Shown here: positions 55,485 to 64,000 of the stretch, piece by piece
Layout: the number at the start of each line of letters is the position of its first letter
How positions within the stretch are numbered: the first letter of the stretch is position 1
Assembly (NCBI GenBank): GCA_963920665.1
Contig: OY987269.1
Span: 1,242,501 to 1,306,500 of the forward strand
Direction: 5' to 3'
DNA: 64,000 bases
From: Straminergon stramineum
Lineage: Eukaryota > Streptophyta > Bryopsida > Hypnales > Calliergonaceae
Notes under the pieces: model-generated
The model's database searches: none
The model's input: only the letters and a program-made list of their open reading frames with translations
Told to the model about the DNA's origin: nothing
Position numbers and translations under genes: made by a program

Positions 55485-57581
55485 TTTAAGACTCTTTATT
55501 GCTAAGCTAATGTTTAACTAAAAATTTTAAGATCTTAAAAAAAATTCAAGTATTATGTGAGAGTATTTTCAAAAATTATAAGTACTTTTTAAGAATGATT
55601 TTAAGCATATCCTTATTTCCCCTAAAAACTACCCTTTTGACTCTCCTAGTTACCAAGGTAGTAAGGTACACAAGGCTTGGTCCTTGTATGCTAATAATAT
55701 ATGATTCTACTAGTACCTTCAATCAGACACATTTAAATCATGAAACATACTAAGCAAGTAGATTCAAGAACCTAGTGAGAAGGTTTGAAAAGTCTAATAG
55801 AAAAATCAATGTGATTTTTACTTCTTTGAACTTCATCCCCCAAAAGGTTGGTCCTTCGATGTTGTATTCAATATTTGGACAATTTTTTCATCTTTTATCA
55901 AAACTCTCTCATCTTGCAATAATGATCATTCATCATTAGCTTAGCTTGTTCAATAATAAAAATAATTTTCCATTAAAACGTAGTTTTGAAATAACCTCAT
56001 GAAGTACACTTTTGGTGTTTTTCTAAATCCACATTCAAAGGATATTGTAAGGGGGTATAAGAAATACAAATGTAATTATAATATTTAAAATATTATAAGG
56101 ATCTTTCATGAATATTTTAAGAAAATTCTCTAAATGTTTTTTGGGGTGTTGTTTTGGAACTACCAATCTTTATAAGTGGTTGATTATTTAGACATTATTA
56201 AGTTAATAAACCCCTATCCATGCACCTAAGTGTTTTTTAAGACTTTTGCATAATACTCTCCCCAAAGAAACAATCTATCAATTGGAATGAATAGCTATTC
56301 AATTATTGTGTTTAAATCTTCAAAATTGCTATAGAATATTAATTAAATGTAGTCCTAGAATTTTAATGGTATTATTTTTTGTGTTATTTTTCTAAATTTT
56401 GGTTCATGTTGATGAAATACCCAAGTTAGAAGGATGGTTTTCATTTATATCTATATATCAATATTTATTTGTTTGGCAATAGTAGAGATCCATGAAGGTT
56501 TCAAAGTTATTATTGAGACCATCACTTTTTCCATTGACAATAGAAATTTTGGCCACACTTAGGTCCTTCAACTTTTATAACCCACTAAGGTATGTGCATC
56601 CTAAGTTTCCACTCTCTAATTCAATAGAAATGGAATGGAATTTGGATAAAAGAATAATGTATATCTTTTTATCAATAGAAGAAAAGGTGTGTTGAAGTGA
56701 AAGTGGCTTCCCATTCAAGCTCACATTTTCAATGTTAAAATTTGGGGAAAGTTAATAATGTATGTTCATACTTACTACTACACAAGCTTTGAATTAAACT
56801 AAAATATTCCCTTTCATCACTTCTTTTGTATTGATCAAGAATAAAGAGTAGTTATGATCTCTATTATTATTTTTTATTTTTTATTCAAAACCTAGTCTTC
56901 AATATAGTATAGTGATTTGAGATGGAATTTGCTCCCTTTTGTTTTCTAATAGAATTTATCAATTTACTCATGAATATGTTTTTCAGATTTTGTCACTTGA
57001 ATTTTCATTTTAACTATTGATTGCATTGTTTGTGAATATTTTGTTCAACTATTGAATTTTGTAGGCATGGACTTCAAAATCCAATTTTCAATATACATTA
57101 TATCATGCATGTAATACAAGTTTTAGCATTTACTATTTGATTTTCCTTCCTTCCTTCCTTTTGTTTTTAGAAATCCTTAGCTGTTAACAAATGAAATAAA
57201 TGAATATTAATACTTGCAACTTAGAGCCAAATTCAAGGCCTTAGTTATGAGGGAATCTTAAGGATAACATCATAAATACTTTACAATAGTCCAATTTATT
57301 TTTTACTAAGAGGGCACATTTTCTTAAAACCATGTGAGAGCAATGAAAGGATTCTTTTAATGAGAAATGGAAAAATATGAACTATTTATATAGAAAAGAT
57401 CTATGAAGCTTACCCTTCACAAGTGTCTTACTTACAATCATAAAAAATGTACAATATGATTTAATGGGGATTCATAGATTTTTTTAGATATAAGATATGA
57501 TTTAGAAAGATAATTTTCCTTGAGAACCATTAGTAGACTCTATCTAAATATGTAGCTTTAGACCAAGGATTTTTGCCATCA

Positions 57582-57623
<42 letters not shown>

Positions 57624-58801
57624 TATTTTCTCTACTATTTTACAACAATGAATTTTTTTGGGATGTAATTTAGGGTTGTTTTTTAAGCTTCAAATTTCAT
57701 TGTAACTTTGTTCACTGTTAAGATTAGAAGTCTACTTTAGAATTTAGGAATGTTGTACACTTCTTGAGTTGTAGACTGGTATATAACATTTATGATCAAG
57801 CTATATTTTTTGCAATGAACTTAACTAATTCAACCACAGTAGTCCTCACTTTGACACAAGAAAAAGACACTTCTTACTTTAATTTTGAACAAATTTGATA
57901 AACAGGAGTAGTTTTCATCTCATAATCTACCATCTATTCACCAACAATATTTATGCACTAATGATGCCAAAGGATCGACAATCAAAAAACTAAAATAACA
58001 AGACCTAAATGCATTCAAATAAGGTTTTCATCATGGTTCCTATCATTGAACTAAAAAAGCCTTTGTTAGGTCTTGACGATAGTTGAAAGGAGGATTGTAG
58101 ATTCTCTTAGAATACTTTTTTTAGACTTCAATTGAATAAATTATAAATTTTCAAGGCATTGAAAATAGATTTATCTAAAATTGACCCTAGGCTCTCATAT
58201 ATGGAAGTTGTTCAATTAGATAAGAATCTAGAAGGGACAATTTTGCAAACAAGTTACACTTCGGTGTTGCTACCTTAATTTGTTGTTGTATATAGCCAAC
58301 AATTATTGTCCCCAACTTTTTTTACAAGGCCACAAGGGCCAATTCTCCAATTTATGAAAAATTCATGAGAAAGAAAGACCTGCAACCAAAATGTCATCTA
58401 AGAACCTTAAGGCATGTATGCCTATTATCAACACAAAGCCCAATTTTGTTTCTATCTATAGAAATTCAACAATCCCTAAGGAATGTTAGACTATTATGAA
58501 TAATGACACAATTGGGCTCCAAGACAACAATGGACATACATACCTTAATTTCCTCTTCCCTCTACCATTTGTTCTTTAAATGTGCTTGGAAGAATTGACA
58601 AGTTCCAAAAATAAATGTAATCAAGAGGGGAAGAAAAGGGATAAGGTCAAGGAGATTCATCCATATAACTACTCTTGTATTGTAGCTAATGTCACAAAAT
58701 TAAGCCTCAATATTGCACCCTAGCACTTATTGCCTAGGCAAGACGTCGAGAAAATCTTGAGCTCCAACTTTTTCACCTAATAAATGCAAAAGTAACCTAA
58801 G
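55485..58801. other. AT-rich intergenic DNA, no gene seen
   Basis: No gene recognised. Contains a (ttcc)4-type run near 57143-57160 and a TC microsatellite. Confidence 0.5.
57585..57616. repeat. Dinucleotide microsatellite (TC)16
   Basis: 32 bases of uninterrupted tc. Confidence 0.95.
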
Positions 58802-59706
58802 TTAACCCTTGAAGGACTTTTATTTTATGAAAAAACACTCAAAACTACCATTTCTATAGCACAAAGTAAAAAAAATTTGAAAAGGGTATTTTTTTGCACA
58901 TCTAACCATAGGATCATATACCTAACTAGTATGAGAATGTGTGGAAAACATTTCAGAAAATTTGACCACACAAATTGCAAGACATTTTTGTTTAAAGTGA
59001 AAAAAAGAAGTTTTTCAACACATTGCAGGACTAGATTATTTGACTTTCAACCTTCTTAACTTTAATTTTTTGCACTACAAAGTTTGAGCTTTAAATCTAT
59101 AAGTTGGAGACTTGAGTTGAGAGTCTAGGGAAAAAAAGAAAATACCAAAAAATATAATTTTTATTCTTTAAAAAAATGTTAAATAGAAGTAGGTACAAGA
59201 TAGAAGGAAAATCTAAATTATTAATATCTCTAAAAGAGAATTAAAATGCATTGATCCCAATAGTGAGATTTTTCTAGCAAAGAGAATTAATCCACGTGGA
59301 CCTTTTCTTGAAAAAAATTGTAAATATTGCATTCAAAAATGAATCCCAAAAGTTATTTTTTCAAGAAAATGCTTTAAGTGCCCCCAAAACAAGATTGTCC
59401 ATAACTTTCTCACAACAAATCCAAATGGAATGAATCAAAGCTTCACATGTAGACACAAATATAATCTATGAGAAAAAAATAAAAATAAAAAATAAAAATA
59501 ATTTTTTTTTTGTTAATACCTCTCTCTTGTTTTGAGCTTATTTGGGCATAACTTTTGTTCCTTCGCACAAAATGAGAAAAAAATTATATTCTCAAGAAGC
59601 TAATCAATTTTTCTATCTTCATAAAAAGTTTTCAAAAATTAGGACAAAAATTGAGACCATAGGTACCTATGGTCTCCAGTAGGGACAATGGTCCTTTAGA
59701 GGTTAA
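58802..59706. mobile_element. TTAA-flanked non-autonomous element, copy 2 (inner 897 bp)
   Basis: TTAA-CCCTTGAAGGAC at the left (58802) and GTCCTTTAGAGG-TTAA at the right (59703-59706): 12-bp inverted ends with two mismatches. Internal sequence is collinear with the 41941-42893 element. Frames inside are short and unrelated to any transposase. Confidence 0.6.
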
Positions 59707-60822
59707 ATTGTATTTTTCAACCTCACATAACTAACTAATCCCCAAAGAACACTAGTCACTCAAAAATGATCTGATTTTTGGACCTCTAGGTGCATTCTTC
59801 ATTTCTAGTCATTTCTAGTCATCTAGAAAGTCATCCCTTAGCCACATTTTGGTTGCAACGTCCACATATAGCATCCTTACATGGTTAAGGGTCTGTGATT
59901 CCACAAATGAATTCAAATTATCCAAATTCGATCACAGCGGTAAGTAATGGTCACAATACCTAATATTCCACAGGGTGAAAAAACTGGGGTCAGACTTGCC
60001 TTGCAATAATTCTACGGTGCAATCAAGATGTGGGTTCAAGAACACATTACAAAACGTGCAAATAAGTTAAAACAAGGTTTTCCTCAAGAAGTCGATGATA
60101 CAAGGGGTATGCATTGCAACGCAACTAGGTGCGGGTCGCAATTATAGCAATTATACGAGTGCCATTTTCCAAATTTGAGCACATAGCAAGTACTCCCGGT
60201 AGGAACAAGCAGACGTGATCACGTCCGGTAGTTACGAAGTCATTCGCCAGACCTAGAAATGAAGTCATACTTTGTAAACGTTAATCCGGCACATCTACCA
60301 ATTGCATCTACACCCTGAGTTCCTCACCTCTTTAATATGACTGCCCTGGGGTCCCAAAAACTGACTCAGTTTGAGTGTGATAAGCAACCTTCAGTCAAGA
60401 ATAGTGTAGCAAGTGCGCAGGGTAATCCAGGATGGCGTTTTAGAGAAGCTCATAGTACAGAGGTCTGAGAGTAAGGATGACACACGGGTACTTCGACACA
60501 ATTACCAGGAATGTCGCGGGTCAGGAGGAGACTCAAAATGGCCAGAGTCTCGGATAGTTGCCCAGATGGTCTTACGCTGTACAGTACGGTGCAGTACAGT
60601 ACAGCCACGTTTGGTTGAGAGTTGGGACTGTCATCAGTTCACCACCCTCAAAATCTCCAGCTCTGCTGAACCTTCAAAAAGGATCCAATGCTGTACACGT
60701 TCCTTTCGGAGGTCACTGAAAACCCTCCTAAGAATCTCCACAGTCGAATTTCATGGAACAACAATAAATAATAATCCTAAATGTACTAACCCAGCTCTAT
60801 GACTCGATCGATCTGCAGCTAG
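59707..60822. other. Intergenic DNA and probable 3' UTR of the ABCG gene
   Basis: Mixed composition; a small gtacagtac repeat cluster near 60579-60605. A 129-codon frame (60413-60802, plus) has no recognisable family and lies opposite the expected 3' UTR. Confidence 0.4.
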
Positions 60823-62838
60823 CTACTCTTCACCAACCATTTCAATGGTGAGTTTCTGCGGGCTCACTGGACTTGGAGCTTCCAAGACTTGGTACTGCGC
60901 CTTATTCCTCTTCAAGAGAACATACGTCAGCCAGTACCAGAACAACGCAATGCGAAGCTCCTGATTAATGGCCTTGTTCACGCTGCTGCCGCCGAAGGAC
61001 AGCCTCTCCAGCACCTGCTCCCCATCTTGCAAATCAAACGAGTTCTTCGCCTCGAAGTTGAGCCCCATGAACTCGTTGATCGCCAGAGCCTGGAACGCCC
61101 ACCGGATCAGCGAGACGCGCGGAATCCACCGGAAGATGGGCGGCGTGTTCTCGGAGTTCACGTAGTAGCCCCCGAACACGATGAACACGGTCATCAGCGA
61201 CGGCCCCAGCGCCAGCGCGGCTTCCGTGGTGGGCGCGATGGCGCCCACCGTCAACCCCATAGCTGAGGCGGCGAACGCTTCGGCTGTCACGATGCCCGAG
61301 AACGTGAGAAACCTCTGCACGGACGGATTGAGGTTCGTCATGGGATACACCACAGCGCCGAAGAGCAAAGGGAAGGCGGCACTGACGGGCGCCTCAGCCA
61401 CCAGCTTGGCGATCAGGTAGGGGGCCAAGGCGTAGCTGCCCTTGGCTTGCTCCCGCTGCACAATCGACCTCTCCTTGGGGAACACATTCACCGTCTTGGT
61501 GAGAGCCGCCATGGCCGTGTTGATCGCTGCCACCTGCAGCAGCCCCATGCGATCCTGCACCGAGGTCTGCGAGCGGCCCATGCGCCAGAAGATGGAGCCA
61601 AAAATGAGAGCCGACGTGACGGACATGGTCCCTCGCACGCGGTTTGTGGACGAGTCTCGCGTCGTCTGCCGCCACGCTCGTCGCAACAACAGCTGGAATT
61701 GCCGCAGAAAGCCGCCCTTGTTCACAGCCACAGTATCGTGAACTACCATACTTTCATCGTCGGAATCCTTCGTGTAAATGGAAGTAGGGCTTCCTGTCGA
61801 GGACTTGCTCTGTTTGCTCGCAAAAGCCTCCACTAACTCCGCGACCTGCTTGCGAGTGCCAGCTTCATTCTCCGAGGAACTGTAATCTATGGATATCAAG
61901 TCCGCGAAATACTCTGCGGGATTCGTATGCTCAGGACATTGGTGACCTAAATCTGCGAAGTAGGCCAGAGCGTCATCTTGCGCAGGGCCAGCATACACGA
62001 TGGCCCCACTCGAGAGCAGAATTAGGTCATCGAATTTGGAGTAGATCGAACCACGCGGTTGGTGAATGGAGCACACCACCGTATGCCCCTCTTGCGCCAG
62101 TTTTCGCAGCGTCTCCATGACGCGCTCCGCCTGGAACGCATCCAACCCAGTTGTGGGCTCATCCGCGAAGATCACCGATGGGCTGGCGATAAGTTCGCAT
62201 GCAATGGACAATCGTTTCTTCTCGCCGCCGCTGATGCCGCGTACCTTGGCGTCCCCCACAATAGTCTCGGCGCACGTCACCAAACCCAGGCGGTACAACA
62301 GCTCCTGTACATACCGCTCGCGAGCCTTGGCGGTCCACGTCTTGGGCAATTGAAGCTCCGCTGCGAGCGAGAGCGTCTCACGCACCGTGAGCTGCGAGAA
62401 GAAGAGATCCTCTTGCCGCACGTACGCCAGGCGATGCTTGGACTTGGCGAAGGTCCGGCCATTGATGGACAGCGACCCTGTGAGGCGCAGGCGTGGGGAG
62501 GCTGCCAACTGGCCTGCTAACACGTTCAATAGCGTCGTCTTTCCGGACCCCGAGGGGCCCATGATCGCCAGCAATTTGCCTGCCTTAGCCTCGCCACTCA
62601 CCTCCCGCAGCAAATGCTTCACCACACCGCCGCGCTTGTCCCGCAAGATGCACTCCAGGCGATCCCACGCCACGGTGACGGGCACCACCACATGCGCGTT
62701 GCTGATGTGCTCGCCGTCTTCCAAATCCTCGTCCTCGGGCACCGGCTGGGGCTTGCTGAGCTTCTTCTTCGCCACGAAGCGAACGGTGAGCGCCGCCACC
62801 CCCGCGGCCACGAGGGTCGCCACGTTCGGGGCCACCAT
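60823..62838 (-). CDS. ABCG7: ABCG half-size transporter, ABCG7 (WBC7)-like
   Basis: 671 residues in one uninterrupted frame, arranged nucleotide-binding domain then membrane domain. A hydrophobic N-terminal stretch (about 8-23) could be an anchor or targeting segment. Walker A GPSGSGKTT (94-102), Q-loop Q142, ABC signature RGISGGEKKRLS (200-211), Walker B VIFADEPTTGLD (222-233) and switch His259 are intact. The membrane part (about 404-641) shows around six hydrophobic segments and the ABCG-typical NVFPKERSIVQRE stretch. As a half-transporter it must pair to work. The best match in memory is Arabidopsis ABCG7, which is longer (about 725) and has introns; the substrate is not established. The start ATG sits in a good context (gccaccATGG read on the complement). 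Confidence 0.9.
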   Translation of the reverse strand: MVAPNVATLVAAGVAALTVRFVAKKKLSKPQPVPEDEDLEDGEHISNAHVVVPVTVAWDRLECILRDKRGGVVKHLLREVSGEAKAGKLLAIMGPSGSGKTTLLNVLAGQLAASPRLRLTGSLSINGRTFAKSKHRLAYVRQEDLFFSQLTVRETLSLAAELQLPKTWTAKARERYVQELLYRLGLVTCAETIVGDAKVRGISGGEKKRLSIACELIASPSVIFADEPTTGLDAFQAERVMETLRKLAQEGHTVVCSIHQPRGSIYSKFDDLILLSSGAIVYAGPAQDDALAYFADLGHQCPEHTNPAEYFADLISIDYSSSENEAGTRKQVAELVEAFASKQSKSSTGSPTSIYTKDSDDESMVVHDTVAVNKGGFLRQFQLLLRRAWRQTTRDSSTNRVRGTMSVTSALIFGSIFWRMGRSQTSVQDRMGLLQVAAINTAMAALTKTVNVFPKERSIVQREQAKGSYALAPYLIAKLVAEAPVSAAFPLLFGAVVYPMTNLNPSVQRFLTFSGIVTAEAFAASAMGLTVGAIAPTTEAALALGPSLMTVFIVFGGYYVNSENTPPIFRWIPRVSLIRWAFQALAINEFMGLNFEAKNSFDLQDGEQVLERLSFGGSSVNKAINQELRIALFWYWLTYVLLKRNKAQYQVLEAPSPVSPQKLTIEMVGEE

Positions 62839-63400
62839 GGTGCCAATCCCCTAATGCGCGACCCTGCAAAACGCAGATGCACAAGACAGGAAATTGATGC
62901 GAGTGAGCAGGGTAAGAGTGCAGACAACTGAGAGACACGACGGATGCACAGACAGCGAGTGAGAGCTAGAGGAGCCAAATTTACCTCCTAGTCACACACA
63001 ATTGGAAATGAGAGAGCGCGCGCGCGAATGGTGGACGTAATTACGTGACGACAGAGGACGTGAGATTGCGGGTAACAGACTCCTAACTTAACTTCAGATA
63101 TTCCACTCGAAAGAGGGTAGATGAGAGGAGAGCCGGAAATATTAAGTTATTAATTAAGTTTATATAACAATATGTGCGATGGGATCCGACGGAGGAAGGA
63201 AGGCGGCACTCTCAATTACGGATGGCCCAGCGAAGCCGAAGAGGTCGAAGAGCGGCACTTTTGGTGAAACGGGAGCTGCAAGCAAAGGGCAGGCCAGGCT
63301 CCGCCGCAAGCCACACACTCTGACACAAAGCCCTCACGCAAGCCCAATGGGATGCTGCCTGCGCTCCAGTTTGTCGGTCACCTTCAGATAGGATCAGCGG
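62839..63400 (-). promoter_or_regulatory. ABCG gene upstream region with ACGT motifs
   Basis: GC-richer than the surrounding DNA. Two ACGT cores lie close together (gacgtaattacgtgac, about 63034-63049), with another acgtga at 63059-63064. ACGTG is the core of plant G-box/ABRE sites bound by bZIP and bHLH factors, but such short motifs also occur by chance. A (gc)n run lies at about 63017-63026. Confidence 0.25.
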
Positions 63401-63780
63401 TCCCAGAATACCGATTTACGGTAATCCGCTCCAAAGCTATAACCGTGTCTGATATGGGGCTGTTTCCATGAAACGGAGTTCAGAGAAAAATGGTGGAATT
63501 GTGAAAATTTGCTTTTTTCTTGAGGTAAAGCGCTACTTGCGACCAAAATTCTATACGTTGCATATGTATGTACAATGCTAATTTTTGTCATTTGTATTGG
63601 CTACAATTGCTAAGTGATGGAACAATTTATCAAAAAATGGTGCTTGTGAAGGGGAAAGGCCATGCATTGGTGACTTTGAAATCCTCTTGAATGCTCCTTT
63701 GTTTCAAATTCTTTGTTGAAAATTATGTGTTTCAACACAAAGTCAAACATGAACTCCAAGCAACTCCAAACATTCACTAA
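63401..63780. other. Intergenic DNA, no gene seen
   Basis: Nothing recognised. Confidence 0.5.
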
Positions 63781-63784
63781 CAAG

Positions 63785-63848
63785 GGAATTGAACCCTACT
63801 TACTGTAAGCAAGAGTACTCAATTGCAACATTAGTGGTTTGCACACCA
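63785..63848 (-). repeat. tRNA-like relic or SINE head
   Basis: On the minus strand there is a perfect B-box (GGTTCAATTCC, 63795-63785). Upstream of it lies an arm-like stretch cttgcttacagtaag, reminiscent of a valine (UAC) anticodon arm, and a weak A-box-like ttgcaattgag. No complete cloverleaf can be drawn, so a working tRNA gene is unlikely. A tRNA-derived SINE fragment is possible. Confidence 0.3.
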
Positions 63849-64000
63849 CAAAACATACAAGTGTGTTAGAAGAACAAATTAGAGTGAATAAGAACATGAG
63901 GTTGTAGATGGCTCCCAAAACTTGATGATGCCCCATGTCTTGCACATACAAGTGTTCATTGCAAAGCACATTCCAACACAAACCTTCAATGTAACACAAG

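Overview
The window looks like nuclear DNA of a land plant. It holds three ordinary eukaryotic genes: a RABD/Rab1-type GTPase in eight exons, the U2 snRNP protein SF3B6 (p14), and an ABCG7-like half-size ABC transporter. They sit in long AT-rich intergenic DNA full of transposable elements. A bryophyte, probably a moss, is my best guess, from the two intronless genes and the dominance of Copia elements; this is not proven.

Bases 1-25255 are almost wholly Ty1/Copia retrotransposon. Two related families are present. The first (245-bp LTR) makes up element E (minus strand, truncated), a tandem series of LTR-leader-gag units (1-4557), element C (4558-15457) and a three-LTR composite, F (18263-24589). 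The second family (298-bp LTR) is element D (8554-13863, minus strand), inserted in the reverse transcriptase region of C. Both families have LTRs running TGTTGAAG...CTCAATA, a primer-binding site complementary to the anticodon arm of initiator tRNA-Met, a single gag-pol frame that ends inside the 3' LTR, and leader minisatellites of roughly 60 bp. The nesting fits repeated self-insertion followed by LTR-LTR recombination: E is oldest, the C array and F lie inside E, and D lies inside C. A 200-N assembly gap (18791-18990) lies inside F.

Bases 25256-35950 have no recognisable gene. They carry a cluster of CACTA-like foldback MITEs (26301-32203), a second small CACTA-type MITE with a perfect 3-bp target duplication (33867-34020) and one candidate TTAA-flanked element.

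Bases 35950-39700 hold the RABD gene (plus strand). 45591-45962 is SF3B6 (minus strand). 47062-47313 is a tRNA-derived SINE with a 15-bp target duplication. 49500-52750 is a CCGGA-rich, stop-riddled coding ruin of unknown family. 53846-55155 is a solo LTR of Ty3/Gypsy type with a 5-bp target duplication. TTAA-bounded, CCC-ended non-autonomous elements lie at 41941, 55216 and 58802. 60823-62838 is the ABCG7-like transporter (minus strand).

The three host genes are unrelated housekeeping genes (ER-Golgi traffic, splicing, membrane transport) and show no sign of working together. The notable biology is in the mobile DNA.
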